DNA of 64,000 bases from contig CAWHEX010000011.1 in the NCBI GenBank assembly GCA_963828625.1, positions 1,054,001-1,118,000 of the forward strand, in the 5' to 3' direction. The notes below the pieces were generated by a model. That model was given only the letters and a program-made list of their open reading frames with translations. It did not search any database and was not told the origin of the DNA. The translations under genes and the position numbers were made by a program. Shown piece by piece: positions 17,334 through 26,786 of the stretch; positions within the stretch are counted from its first letter, which is position 1, and each line of letters starts with the position of its first letter. Origin of the DNA: PALSA-894 sp963828625 (GTDB lineage Bacteria; Pseudomonadota; Alphaproteobacteria; Rhizobiales; Xanthobacteraceae).

Positions 17334-17579
17334 TTACGCCGCGACGCAGCCGCCCGCCTTCACCTTGCGCTCGGTCGAAGCCGGAAACTTCGCGAGCTTG
17401 TCGGCCGGACGCACCGGACGGCGCACCAGTTCGCCGCCGCAGTTCGGGCATTTGCCCTTCAGCACGCCCTCGGCGCACGATTTGCAGAACGTGCACTCGA
17501 ACGAGCACATCATCGCGTCTTGCGAAGCGGGCGGGAGGTCGCGGTCGCAGCATTCGCAGTTCGGGCGCAGCGCCAGCAT
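17334..17579 (-). CDS. DUF1272 cysteine-rich protein
   Basis: The 81-aa protein reads LALRPNCECCDRDLPPASQD, MCSFECTFCKSCAEGVLKGK and CPNCGGELVRRPVRP. Eight cysteines in CxxC pairs imply a zinc-ribbon pair; this is the DUF1272 family. Function is unknown and it is probably cytoplasmic. ATG 17579 lies just beyond the stop of the RraA-like gene, so the two genes are co-transcribed from the right. Confidence 0.9.
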   Translation of the reverse strand: MLALRPNCECCDRDLPPASQDAMMCSFECTFCKSCAEGVLKGKCPNCGGELVRRPVRPADKLAKFPASTERKVKAGGCVAA

Positions 17580-17580
17580 G

Positions 17581-18264
17581 TCAGCCTCCCTTGATCGCCG
17601 CCTTGATGGCCGCGACCGTGCCGACTTCCTTCGCGGCCTTGATGATGCGCGCCTCGCGCGCGTTCAGGTCGTCGAGCGCGGCCTTCATCTTCGGGATGAC
17701 CTCGAGCGGCACCACGACCGCGCCGTGCTGGTCCGCATGGATGAGGTCGCCGCTATTCACCTTCATGCCGTGCACCGTCACCGGCGTGCCGAAGTCCTCC
17801 ACATGCGTATAGGCGTGCGAGGGCGAGAGCGAGCCGGCCAGCATCTGGAAGCCCTGCGCGATCATCGGAATGTCGCGGATCGACCCGTTGGTGATGACGC
17901 CCTGGCAGCCGAGCGCCTTGTGGATGTTCGACTGCACCTCGCCCCAGAACGCGCCGTAGCCGACTTCGTCGTCGAGATCCTCGATCACCGAAATGCTCGG
18001 GCGCGGCTCGGAGGCGACGTAGTCGAGATAGTCCATGCGCTTTGCCATGTAGTCGCCGGACGAGACCTTGTCCTTCGCCTTCGCCGTCACGGTCTTGGCG
18101 AAGCCGACGATCGGCGGCAGGTCGGGGAACGGGCAGAACAGGTGCTTGACCGTATAGCCGTGCCCGCGCCGCTCGGGCGCGACCATCTCCAGCACGTTGC
18201 ACACCGTCGGGGTGTCCATCGATTGCAGGAATTCGAATTGTTCTTTGCTCAGCGTCGCGGCCAT
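17581..18264 (-). CDS. RraA-family protein (HMG/CHA aldolase-like)
   Basis: The 227-aa product uses ATG 18264, preceded by GAGAGG. It shows the RraA/aldolase fold features DTPTVCNVLEMV near the N-terminus, GCQGVITNGSIRDIPMI (G-x-x-G...G-x-x-RD substrate loop) and VNSGDLIHADQHGAVVVP. Class II pyruvate aldolases of this fold use the Arg-Asp in SIRDIP for metal and pyruvate binding. It is likely a 4-hydroxy-4-methyl-2-oxoglutarate aldolase-like or oxaloacetate decarboxylase-like enzyme rather than an RNase E regulator. It is divergent from azlC. Confidence 0.85.
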   Translation of the reverse strand: MAATLSKEQFEFLQSMDTPTVCNVLEMVAPERRGHGYTVKHLFCPFPDLPPIVGFAKTVTAKAKDKVSSGDYMAKRMDYLDYVASEPRPSISVIEDLDDEVGYGAFWGEVQSNIHKALGCQGVITNGSIRDIPMIAQGFQMLAGSLSPSHAYTHVEDFGTPVTVHGMKVNSGDLIHADQHGAVVVPLEVIPKMKAALDDLNAREARIIKAAKEVGTVAAIKAAIKGG

Positions 18265-18340
18265 GGCGTTCCTCTCGTTTGCGGCCCGCAACATTGCCGA
18301 TCGCGTGGCGCTTTGCTAGTGCTCCCGCGCACCGCATCCC

Positions 18341-19066
18341 ATGACAACCGATCCGGCAAAAAGCGCACAGGCGCCGTACTGGTCGTTACCCGGCATCGCC
18401 GAAGGCGCGTGGCGCTCCGCGCCGCTGCTGCCCGGCACGGTGATCTTCGCGGCGGTGTTCGGCACGCTCGCGGCGCAGAAGGGGATCAGCCTCACCGACA
18501 CCGTGCTGATGAACGCGATCGTGTTCGCGGGCGCGGCGCAACTCGTCGCCATCGAGGTGTGGACCGAGCCGCTCACGCTCGGCACGATCGCATCGGTCGC
18601 GGTGCTGACCGCGATCGTCAACGCGCGCTTCGTGCTGATGGGCGCCTCGCTGCGGCCGTGGCTCGGGCCGCTGCCCGCCTGGCAGGTCTATCCGGCGCTG
18701 CTGCTCACCACCGACGCGACGTGGATCGTCGGCATGCGCTACCGCGCCGAGGGCGGGAGCGATGCGTCGATCTATCTCGGTGCGGGCCTCGCGCTGTGGG
18801 CGCTTTGGACTGCGGCGGTGATCCCCGGTTATTTGCTGGGCGCCTTCATCACCGATCCATCGCGCTTCGGCTTCGACCTGACGCTGCCGGTGTTCTTCAC
18901 CGCGATGTTGGTCGGGCTGTGGCGCGGATCGCGCCGTGCGATCGGCTGGGCAGTCGCGGGCGTGGTCGCGCTGGCGGCGGCTTATTTCATCGCGGGCTGG
19001 TGGTTCATCGTGATCGGCGCGGTCGCGGGCAGCATCGTCGGAGGCTTCGTCGACGATGCCGAGTGA
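18341..19066 (+). CDS. azlC: AzlC-family branched-chain amino acid exporter subunit
   Basis: The 241-aa polytopic protein has the AzlC features SAPLLPGTVIFAAVFGTLAA, NAIVFAGAAQLVAIEVW and AIVNARFVLMGASLRPWLG. Several transmembrane helices are predicted, ending GAVAGSIVGGFVDDAE. AzlC partners AzlD to export branched-chain amino acids or their analogues. The last 11 bases overlap the azlD start, a typical coupled pair. Confidence 0.9.
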   Translation: MTTDPAKSAQAPYWSLPGIAEGAWRSAPLLPGTVIFAAVFGTLAAQKGISLTDTVLMNAIVFAGAAQLVAIEVWTEPLTLGTIASVAVLTAIVNARFVLMGASLRPWLGPLPAWQVYPALLLTTDATWIVGMRYRAEGGSDASIYLGAGLALWALWTAAVIPGYLLGAFITDPSRFGFDLTLPVFFTAMLVGLWRGSRRAIGWAVAGVVALAAAYFIAGWWFIVIGAVAGSIVGGFVDDAE

Positions 19067-19364
19067 TCTTTACGGGCCGTTCGCCGGCATCATGGCGATG
19101 GCGCTCGCGACCTATCTCACGCGCTTCGCAGGCTTCTGGCTGATGGGGCACGTGCCGGTGACGTTGCGCGTGCGCCGCATGCTGGAAACGCTGCCCGGCG
19201 CGATCGTGGTCGCAACCGTCGCGCCGCTGGTCGCCAAGGCGGGCATGCCGGGCGTGATCGGCATCGGCGTCACGCTCGCCAGCATGTTCCTGCGACGCAA
19301 TGAATTTCTCGCTGTCGCGCTCGGGCTCACGTCGGTGTCGCTCGCCCGCGCATTCGGGCTGTAG
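19056..19364 (+). CDS. azlD: AzlD-family transporter subunit
   Basis: The 102-aa protein has three or four hydrophobic helices: MALATYLTRFAGFWLMG, ETLPGAIVVATVAPLVA and GVIGIGVTLASMFLRR. It begins inside the end of azlC (11-base overlap). AzlD is the small obligate partner in this transport family. The gene ends five bases from the convergent MFS gene. Confidence 0.9.
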   Translation: MPSDLYGPFAGIMAMALATYLTRFAGFWLMGHVPVTLRVRRMLETLPGAIVVATVAPLVAKAGMPGVIGIGVTLASMFLRRNEFLAVALGLTSVSLARAFGL

Positions 19365-19368
19365 CGCG

Positions 19369-20517
19369 TCAACGCGTCCAGAAGATCGCGACCACCGTCG
19401 CCATCAGGATCTGCATGGCGATCGCCATCGCGACGACGGCGGACCATCCGCCGATGCTCCACGTCAATCCGGGCAGCACGGCGCCGATGCTGCCGCCGAT
19501 ATAATAGGTCGTCGCATAGAACCCGACTGCCGACGTGCGGCCGCTCTCCGCCGTGAGCGCCACATAGCCGGTCGAGGTTGCCTGCACGATGAACCCGCCG
19601 CATGCCGCAACCGCGAGCCCCACGACGATCATCGGCAAGGACGGCACGAGCGTGAGCAGCGCGCCGCAGGTCCACAACACGATCGCGCCGATGACCAGCG
19701 GCCGCCGCCCGAAGCGCGCGATGGCGCGGCCCAGTCCCAGCACCGCGACCGCGCCCGCGAGATATGTGACGAAGATCGCACCGAGCAGCGTCGGCGAGAG
19801 GTTGAACGGCGGCGCGGCGAGCAGGAAGTTCACGTAGGTGAACAGCGCGACGAATGTGAACAGCGTGCCGAAGCCGACCGCATAGGTCGCGAGCAGTTGC
19901 GGATTGCGCAGGTGGCGCAGCATCTGTTGTCCGGAGGCGGCAAGCCCTTCGGAGCGGGTGAAGTTGCGCTCGCGCGGCAGGATCGCCGCGACCGCAAGCC
20001 CGCAGACGAGCGTCATGGCAGCGGTCGCCATGAAGCCGGTGCGCCAGCCGACCGTGTCGGCGAGCAGTCCGGACACGAACCGGCCGGCGAAGCCGCCGAC
20101 GCTCGTCGCCGCCATGTAGAAACCGGTGATGCCCATCGCCTGCCCGGGCGGCCACTCCTCGCCGATGTAGGCGATCACGACCGTGAAGATCGGCGGCAGC
20201 GCGAGGCCGAGCATGAAGCGCCAGAAGATCAATGCGTGCAGGCCGGGCGCGAGCGCGATCATGATGAGCGGGATCGTCGCGACGATCATCGCCGCCGCGA
20301 TCACACGCTTGCGGCCGAGCACGTCGGCGATCGCGCCCGCAAACGGCGCCGAGATCGCGATCGCGAGCGTGGTTGCCGTCATGGTCAGGCTGATCTCCGC
20401 GGGGCTCGCGGAGAATTCCTGCGCCAGCGAAGGCAACAGCGACTGCGGGCCGTAGAGATTGAAGAACGCGCAGAAGCCCGGAATGCCGACGGCGGCGCGA
20501 CGAAATCCCTGGCTCAT
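19369..20517 (-). CDS. MFS transporter
   Basis: The 382-aa protein has about twelve hydrophobic segments. The MFS loop 2-3 motif is GAIADVLGRKRVIAAAMIV, and the second half carries LGRAIARFGRRPLVIGAIVL. The N-terminus MSQGFRRAAVGIPGFCAFFN and the overall pattern fit the YnfM-like drug/arabinose efflux group. Substrate unknown. Its ATG overlaps the stop of the upstream kinase gene by four bases (ATGA), indicating one transcript. Confidence 0.85.
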   Translation of the reverse strand: MSQGFRRAAVGIPGFCAFFNLYGPQSLLPSLAQEFSASPAEISLTMTATTLAIAISAPFAGAIADVLGRKRVIAAAMIVATIPLIMIALAPGLHALIFWRFMLGLALPPIFTVVIAYIGEEWPPGQAMGITGFYMAATSVGGFAGRFVSGLLADTVGWRTGFMATAAMTLVCGLAVAAILPRERNFTRSEGLAASGQQMLRHLRNPQLLATYAVGFGTLFTFVALFTYVNFLLAAPPFNLSPTLLGAIFVTYLAGAVAVLGLGRAIARFGRRPLVIGAIVLWTCGALLTLVPSLPMIVVGLAVAACGGFIVQATSTGYVALTAESGRTSAVGFYATTYYIGGSIGAVLPGLTWSIGGWSAVVAMAIAMQILMATVVAIFWTR

Positions 20518-22045
20518 GATGCGAGCGCCGCCCTGGCTCGTTGCAACGTGTCCTCTGGTGTGCCGGAGGCGTCGATCACGGTCCAGTCCATTTCGCCAAG
20601 ATCGTAGGTTTCCTGTTCGCGCGCGATATTCGCGTCGGCATCGGAGGCATCATTGCGGCGCGCGCCGACGCGGGCGGTTCGCGTCGCAAGGTCGGCGACG
20701 AGGAAGAGGCCGCGCAAGCGCGCGCGCGCCGCAATCGCACCGATCGCCGCGCGCTCCTCGGGACGCGCATAGACCGCATCGACGAGCGCCGAATGTCCCG
20801 CCGCGATGACGCGCTGCGCCTTGGCGGCCAGCGCCGCATAGACCCTCGCGCCGGCGTCCGCGCTGTAGGCTTCGGGCGGCAGCAGTTCCGTCTCGCCGGC
20901 ATCGAACATCGTCTTGCGCTCGACGTCGGAGCGCAGGACTACGGCGCCGGGCGAGGGCAGGAGGTCTGCGGCGAGTGCGCGCGCCAGCACCGACTTGCCG
21001 GTGCCGGAGAGGCCGCCGACCGCGACCAGCGTCGGGGCGGGCGGCGCGATGAACGTGCGGGCACAGCGGAAGTAGGTCTTGGCCGCCCTGTCGATCGCGG
21101 GCCGTTCTTCGGCTTTCGCGCTTTCGAGCCGCGCCGCCGTCACCTTGGCGCGGATCGCGGCGCGCACCGACATGAACAGCGGCAGCGCCGCCAGCGCATC
21201 GAGATCGCTGTCGCGTTTCGTTTCCGCGAGATAGCGGTTGAGCACGACGTTCGCGGCGGCGTTCAGTCCGCGCTCGGTCAGGTCCATCAGCAGAAACGCG
21301 AGATCGTAGAGTACATCTCCGGCCGCGATCAGCGGGTCGAACTCGATGGCATCGAAAGGAACAGGGCGCCCGTCGATCAGCGCGATGTTGCCCAGGTGCA
21401 GATCGCCGTGACCGCGGCGGATCAATCCTTCGGCGCCGCGCTTGCGCAGCAACGGGAGCAGGCGCTGAAGCGCAGTACGGCTCGCCTGCGTCAGCGCTTC
21501 GGCATCCCCGGCGGGGAAAAGATCCGGCGTGTCGCGAAACGCCGAGTCGTTTTGTTCGATGAACCGCGCGAGCGCTTCGAGCCAGGGCTCGGCATCGACA
21601 ACTGGCGCGTCGCGGTGCGCGGCCGCGACTGCGCGGGCAAGCGCGTCCGCCAGCGCCGGATCGATCTTTCCTTGCTCAGCGAGACGATCGAGCGTCGCGT
21701 TCTCGTCGAAGCGGTTCATCTCGACCGCCCATTCGACCGGTTCGCCCGATCCGTCGAGCGCGAGGCGGCCATCGGCTTCGTGGGCGATGGCGACGACGCG
21801 GCGATAAAGATCAGGCGCAAACGGCTGGTTGACCTCGAGTTCGCGCTCACACGCCGTCTTGCGTTTCGTGAGACTCGAATAGTCGAGGAATGGAAACTTC
21901 ACCGCGCGCTTCACCTTGTAGACGCGCTCGCCCGCAAGGAAAACGGACGCCGCGTGGGTGTCGATCCGGCGCACGCTCGCGCCGCCGTGCGTCGCGCGGT
22001 CGCTCAAGAGCGCGAAGACTGTTCCTGGGAATCGGTCTGATGCAT
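20514..22045 (-). CDS. Bifunctional aminoglycoside-phosphotransferase-like/ATP-binding kinase (one frameshift near the start)
   Basis: The N-terminal domain resembles aminoglycoside phosphotransferases (RIDTHAASVFLAGERVYKVK, catalytic-type LIRRGHGDLHLGNIALID, PFDAIEFDPLIAAGDVLYD). The C-terminal domain is a P-loop kinase with Walker A VGGLSGTGKSVLARAL and a lid region ARVGARRNDASDADANIARE. The normal family N-terminus appears if translation begins at ATG 22045 (MHQTDSQEQ) and one missing G near 22022 is restored, leading into VFALLSDRATHGG. This gives 510 aa. The frame is also open further upstream, but that leader shows no coding features. Substrate unknown; not evidence of drug resistance. 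Confidence 0.85.
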
Positions 22046-22378
22046 GTCTGACAAGTATCGGCGTTCCGAATTCGATCCGACACAGGCAGCCCAGGTAGCC
22101 GTTTCGGATCGGCTTCTGGTCCAGCGTCCTCGCGGCAGTTGCATTTTCTGGGATCGTCGACCAAAAGCCTTGCGCGCCGCGTTCCACTTCTCGGTAATGT
22201 GAATAGAGTGCCGCTGGGGGGTCAGCGTCGCGCATGAGAACTGTGGCCGGTCGCTTTGCGCGATCCGGCCGCGCGTTGTTGCTCAAGCGAGCGGCACATC
22301 CCCAAAGCGGAACGCCATGCGGTTTGGGGATCGCCAATGAATCGTGCGCAGCCGTTTCCGTCCAGGAAGAGCGAGCGG
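22046..22378. other. Intergenic stretch with no recognised gene
   Basis: These 333 bases lie between the divergent kinase gene and the next hypothetical gene. Both strands have open frames, but none has a start with ribosome-binding site or family resemblance. Promoters for both flanking genes should lie here; none was clear. Confidence 0.4.
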
Positions 22379-22699
22379 ATGAAGAAGCAGAAGTCCGAGT
22401 CGTTGGTCAGAACGCTCGCGGCGGTATGCGACAATCCCGCCCGGCTGCTGGAGCTTTATTACTGGAGCAAAGAGCCGGGCCTGATGGAAATCACTCGGGG
22501 CATCGCTTCGATGTCCGAGGAGGCGCGGGCCGCGATCGAGGCGTTCATTGCGCTTGCGGGTGATGTGAAATCGGCAGCCGTCGATCTCGATGCGCGCGGC
22601 GTGTTGACCATTGCTTGCGCAGGCGCCGCGCAAAGTGCCGCACTCGCGCGGCACATGGCCGCGGACGAAACTGACGATACGGCAAGACTGCTCAACTGA
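22379..22699 (+). CDS. Hypothetical protein
   Basis: The 106-aa product from ATG 22379 reads MKKQKSESLVRTLAAVCDNP, then ARLLELYYWSKEPGLMEITR, followed by a helical region and ALARHMAADETDDTARLLN. No signal peptide or transmembrane helix is present. No family was recognised. An upstream in-frame ATG at 22337 would add MNRAQPFPSRKSER; neither start has a strong ribosome-binding site. The gene is isolated, with an AT-rich 220-bp gap before the XRE regulator. Confidence 0.5.
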   Translation: MKKQKSESLVRTLAAVCDNPARLLELYYWSKEPGLMEITRGIASMSEEARAAIEAFIALAGDVKSAAVDLDARGVLTIACAGAAQSAALARHMAADETDDTARLLN

Positions 22700-22922
22700 A
22701 GAAGCCGTGCGTAAAAATTTCATCGGTCGTTGAAAATTATTCGCGCCTGTTAACTGATTCATTTTTTTGTGAGCATAACGGCTATGCGTGATCCGGACTG
22801 ACGCCGCGCTCGCACGATTCAACAACTCTTGTTAGCGTGCGCGCGCGTCGCCTACTCCGGCGAACGTCACGCCGCGCCCGCGGGCGTACCTGAGTAGGGC
22901 TTGAGTTGACGAGGAGCGTTGG

Positions 22923-23318
22923 ATGTCTGTGAAAAGGCCTGATCCGGTCGACATCGAAGTCGGCCACCGGATCAGAATTGAACGGTTGTCGCGCGGACTT
23001 TCTCAAACGGCGTTGGCGAACAAGCTAGGCGTCACCTTCCAGCAGGTTCAGAAGTACGAGAAGGGCGTCAACCGCGTCGGCGCCGGCCGGTTGACCAAGA
23101 TCGCCGAGGTGCTCGGCGTCAACGTCGGCACCTTCTTCTCCGGCAGCAACGTGCCGGAATCCGAAAAAAGCACGGATGCCAACGCGGCATCGCCGCTCAA
23201 GCTGCTGACGGTGTCCGGTGCATTCCGGCTGCTGCGTTCCTACGCGGAGATCGAGGATCCCAATCTGCGGCGCTCGGTCGTGGATCTGGTCGAGCAGATC
23301 GCAAAGCGCCCGCAGTAA
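22923..23318 (+). CDS. XRE-family transcriptional regulator (PraR-like)
   Basis: The 131-aa protein starts at ATG 22923, with GGAG upstream. The N-terminal HTH reads GHRIRIERLSRGLSQTALAN, then KLGVTFQQVQKYEKGVNRVG and AGRLTKIAEVLGVNVGTFF. This FQQVQKYEKG-NRVGAGRL pattern is shared with the rhizobial PraR/alphaproteobacterial XRE group that controls surface and quorum-related traits. The C-terminus (SPLKLLTVSGAFRLLRSYAE) is a short dimer-type segment. The preceding 200 bp is AT-rich and likely regulatory. Confidence 0.85.
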   Translation: MSVKRPDPVDIEVGHRIRIERLSRGLSQTALANKLGVTFQQVQKYEKGVNRVGAGRLTKIAEVLGVNVGTFFSGSNVPESEKSTDANAASPLKLLTVSGAFRLLRSYAEIEDPNLRRSVVDLVEQIAKRPQ

Positions 23319-23486
23319 CGCTGCGGTCTCGCAAGGGCGGCGGCTGTTCCGCCACCGCGGCAATTCCACAAGACTGATCGGTATGTGCGGCGCTTGTTTC
23401 GCTTGCGCGGCATGCTGTCCGGCCCACGTTCACCCGCCTGCATCGCGATGCTAAGGTGATCCCGCAAGAAACGTCAGGGTGGATCG

Positions 23487-25173
23487 ATGCGCGGCAAAGA
23501 CAATATGCGTTCGGGCGGCGAGCTTCTCGTCGACCAGCTTCTGGTGAACGGCGTGCGCCACGTGTTCTGCGTGCCGGGCGAGAGTTATCTCGCAGCGCTC
23601 GATGCCTTCCATGACCGCGAGGTCGCCGTGACCGTGTGCCGCCAGGAAGGCGGCGCCGTGATGATGGCGGAGGCGCACGGCAAGCTCACCGGCCGGCCCG
23701 GCATTGCGTTCGTGACGCGCGGACCGGGCGCCACCAATGGCTCGCCCGGATTGCACATCGCCAAGCAGGACTTCGACTCCGATGATCATGTTCGTCGGTC
23801 AGGTCGCGCGCGAGATGCGCGACCGCGAGGCGTTCCAGGAGCTCGATTACCGCGCGGTGTTCGGCACGATGGTGAAATGGGCGACCGAGATCGACGATCC
23901 GGCGCGCATTCCCGAGGTCGTGTCGCGCGCCTTCCACATGGCGATGAACGGCCGGCCCGGCCCGGTCGTGATCGCGCTGCCCGAGGACATGCTGATGGAG
24001 CGCGTCTCGGTTGGCGATGCACTCGCGGCCGACATGATCGAGACCTGGCCCGGCCTTACCGACATGTCGCATCTGCAAAAGATGCTCTGGGCGGCCGAGA
24101 AGCCGGTCATGATCGTCGGCGGCAGCCGCTGGTCGGAGGCGGCGTGCGCGGCGGCGGTGCGTTTCGCGGAACGGTTCGACCTGCCGGTCGTCACCTCGTT
24201 CCGCCGCATGCATCTGTTTCCGGCTCTGCATCCCTCCTACGCGGGCGATCTCGGCACCGGCGTCAATCCGAAGGTCGTCGCGCGCGTGAAGAATGCCGAC
24301 CTCGTGTTGCTGGTCGGCGGGCGGATGGGCGAAATGCCGAGCCAGGGCTACACGCTGCTCGACATTCCGAATCCGCAGATGAAGTTCATCCACGTCTATC
24401 CGGACCCGGACGAACTCGGCCACGTCTATCGCCCCGACCTCGCGATCAACGCGGCGCCGACCGCATTTGCGGCGGCGCTCGAAGGGCTGCAACCGCCGAA
24501 CGAGATCCGCTGGCGGGCGTGGACCAAAGAGGCGCACACGGACTACCTCGCCTGGACCGAACAGCCGACCAAGCAGCCGGGCGCTGTCAACTTCGGTGAG
24601 ATCATGGTGTGGCTGCGCGGGCAATTGCCGGCCGACGCGATCTTCACCAACGGTGCGGGCAATTTCTCGACTTGGATGCATCGCTTCTATCGCTTCAGCA
24701 AATTCGCCACGCTGCTCGGGCCGACGTCCGGCTCGATGGGTTACGGGCTGCCTGCCGCGGTCGGCGCGAAGCGGGTCTATCCGGAGCGCACGGTCGTGTG
24801 CGTCGCCGGCGACGGCGATTTCCTGATGAACGGGCAGGAGTTCGCGACGGCCGTGCAATACGATCTGCCGATCATCGTGCTGATCATGGACAACGGCATG
24901 TACGGCACGATCCGTGCGCATCAGGAGCGCGAATTTCCCGGCCGCATCATCGCGACTGCGCTGAAGAACCCGGACTTCGCCGCGTATGCGCGCGCGTTCG
25001 GCGGCTTCGGCGCGCGCGTCGAGCGCACCGAAGACTTCGCCGCCGCCTTCAAGGCGGCGCAGGAGTCGGGCAAGCCGTCGATCATCCATTGCATCGTCGA
25101 CGCGCAGGCGATCAGCCCGGCGACCACACTCGATGCGATCCGCGCGAAATCGATGGCGGCGCAGAAGGGCTGA
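23487..25173 (+). CDS. Thiamine-diphosphate enzyme, acetolactate-synthase-like (one frameshift)
   Basis: About 561 aa after removing an extra T near 23772, which restores HIAKQDSTPMIMFVGQV. The N-terminus reads GGELLVDQLLVNGVRHVFCV and PGESYLAALDAFHDR, with the activating Glu in CRQEGGAVMMAEAHGK. The central domain is PVMIVGGSRWSEAACAAAV. The ThDP motif is VAGDGDFLMNGQEFATAVQY followed by VLIMDNGMYGTIRAHQE. This clade (COG0028) is mostly annotated thiamine-pyrophosphate-binding protein; the substrate is a 2-oxoacid but not assignable. ATG 23487 follows GGGTGG; ATG 23505 is possible. Confidence 0.85.
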
Positions 25174-25194
25174 TAGTCAGCGCTTGCGCGTTGG

Positions 25195-25212
25195 AGTGAA
25201 CTTGGGCTCACT
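25195..25212. promoter_or_regulatory. Candidate TetR operator palindrome
   Basis: AGTGAAC-TTGG-GCTCACT forms a near-perfect inverted repeat (one mismatch) 22 bp before the tetR ATG. TetR proteins commonly bind such sites to repress themselves. Position and symmetry are the only evidence. Confidence 0.35.
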
Positions 25213-25233
25213 TCTTGTCAGAGGTGAGTCGGA

Positions 25234-25881
25234 ATGCCCTATCGCCGCACCGAGAACGTGATCCGCCGCCTCGCGGCGCGCCATGACGCAATCGTCACGG
25301 CCGCGGGCGCGCTCGCGACCGAAGGCGGTATCGACGCGGTGCAGATCGGCCCCGTTGCGAAGCGCGCGGGCGTCGCGACCGGCACGGTCTACCGCTATTT
25401 CCCGTCGAAGACCGATCTTGTCGGCGCACTCGCCGCCGCCGTCACGGAGCGTGAGATCAGCGCAATGCGCCGCGCCGCCGATGCGGCGCCCGGTCCGCTT
25501 TCGGCGCTTGCGGCCGCGATCACGACATTCGCGGCGCGCGCGCTGGAGAACCGCAGGCTCGCCTTCGCGCTGATCGCCGAGCCGGTCGATGCCGCCGCCG
25601 ACGAGGCGCGGCTGAAATTCCGCACGGCGCTGACCGGCGAGCTTGGCAGGCGCCTGACCGCCGCGATCGGCGCGGGTCTTGCGCCACCGCAGGACATCGC
25701 GGTCGCGGCGCCCGCGCTCACCGGTGCGCTGATCGAGGGATTAATCGGCCCGCTTGCGTTCGAACTGGGCGACGCGGCGCGCATGCGCGATGCCGTTCAA
25801 ACAGTGACGCTGTTTTCGCTGCGCGCGGTCGGTGTCGCGGATGCGCGCGCGCGCGGGCTGGTGGTGCAGGTGAGGGTGTAG
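25234..25881 (+). CDS. TetR-family transcriptional regulator
   Basis: The 215-aa protein has a canonical N-terminal HTH: HDAIVTAAGALATEGGIDAV, QIGPVAKRAGVATGTVYRYF, PSKTDLVGAL. The C-terminal ligand domain is Ala-rich helical (ALENRRLAFALIAEPVDAAA), typical of regulators with a hydrophobic effector. GGTGAGTCGGA precedes ATG 25234. It is 60 bp downstream of the ThDP enzyme gene and convergent with gntR. Targets unknown. Confidence 0.92.
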   Translation: MPYRRTENVIRRLAARHDAIVTAAGALATEGGIDAVQIGPVAKRAGVATGTVYRYFPSKTDLVGALAAAVTEREISAMRRAADAAPGPLSALAAAITTFAARALENRRLAFALIAEPVDAAADEARLKFRTALTGELGRRLTAAIGAGLAPPQDIAVAAPALTGALIEGLIGPLAFELGDAARMRDAVQTVTLFSLRAVGVADARARGLVVQVRV

Positions 25882-25900
25882 GGCCGAACGAGGTGTCCGG

Positions 25901-26587
25901 TTACGCGCCTTGCCGGAACGGCCACTTGCCGTTTTCCAGCGTGAAGTCGACACAGGCCTCGATGTGCGTAATCAGCACATCGCACGCGGTCTTCGAATCG
26001 CGCGACAGTGCGCATTCGAGAAGCTGCTGGTGCTCGCGCGCCGCGATCTCGCCGCGGAAGATGCCGGCGATCATCTGGTAGCGCAGATACTTGTCATAGA
26101 CCGGCGCATGTGTTTCCAGAAGCGCGTTCGATCCGCACGCCGAGATGAGCGCGTGGTGGAATTCCCAGTCGTAGCGCTTCCATGTTTCCGGGTCGGCGCG
26201 ATCCTTGGAGACCAGCTTCTTCTCGATCGCCGAAAGCTTGTGATAGGCGGAGACGACGCGGCCCTCCCAATCCATGTCGCCGGCGCGAAACGACTGCTTG
26301 AGCGCATGCGACTCGAGCAGCAGCCGCAGCGCGGCGATCTCGCGCAGATTTTCCGCCGAGACGGGCGCGACCTCGAAGCCACGCTGGCCTTCAGCGACCA
26401 CCAGTCCTTCGGATACGAGACGGCTCAGCAATTCGCGCAGCGTGCCGACGCTCGCCCCATAGGCCTCGCGCAGCCGGTCGAGCTTCAGCTTCTCGCCGGG
26501 AACGAGCTTGCCGAAAATGATATCGGTGCGGACCTGGCGGTAGGTCTTTTCGCTGACCGAATCGTAGTCAGACGTCCTCGTCAGCAT
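25901..26587 (-). CDS. GntR-family regulator, FadR/FCD subgroup
   Basis: The 228-aa protein has a winged helix (KTYRQVRTDIIFGKLVPGEK, LKLDRLREAYGASVGTLREL, LSRLVSEGLVVAEGQRGFEV). The FCD ligand domain follows, with LREIAALRLLLESHALKQSF, a metal-type Asp/His arrangement in YDWEFHHALISACGS and a final LITHIEACVDFTL. FCD regulators respond to small carboxylates. It is divergent from TRAP operon 1 across 200 bp, so it probably controls that operon. Confidence 0.9.
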   Translation of the reverse strand: MLTRTSDYDSVSEKTYRQVRTDIIFGKLVPGEKLKLDRLREAYGASVGTLRELLSRLVSEGLVVAEGQRGFEVAPVSAENLREIAALRLLLESHALKQSFRAGDMDWEGRVVSAYHKLSAIEKKLVSKDRADPETWKRYDWEFHHALISACGSNALLETHAPVYDKYLRYQMIAGIFRGEIAAREHQQLLECALSRDSKTACDVLITHIEACVDFTLENGKWPFRQGA

Positions 26588-26679
26588 GGCGTTGATTTAT
26601 CTCGATTTCCCTCTGGGGCTTGCACCCCGCACGAACATGGTAGCGCAGCCGCGCCCGGCCCGCTCCATATCATAGAAAA

Positions 26680-26708
26680 GCAAAAATCTCATATGAAAAT
26701 GATTTTGC
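26680..26708. promoter_or_regulatory. AT-rich inverted repeat, candidate GntR operator for TRAP operon 1
   Basis: GCAAAAATC and GATTTTGC face each other across 12 bases within the gntR-dctP intergenic region. It is the only AT-rich symmetric segment there and lies about 80 bp before the dctP start. Assignment to GntR rests on position alone. Confidence 0.35.
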
Positions 26709-26786
26709 CTATTGATTTGTGTTGGGCACGACGCGATAGATGGGCAGGAACGCGTCTCGAATGAGAGCAACAAGAGGGAGGAATTC

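Noticed and set aside
20541..22040. 499-aa plus-strand frame opposite the bifunctional kinase
   Set aside because: Antisense shadow; the minus strand has clear kinase motifs.
20514..22045. Aminoglycoside resistance gene
   Set aside because: The phosphotransferase-like domain is fused to a P-loop kinase, a conserved housekeeping-type architecture; resistance is not supported.
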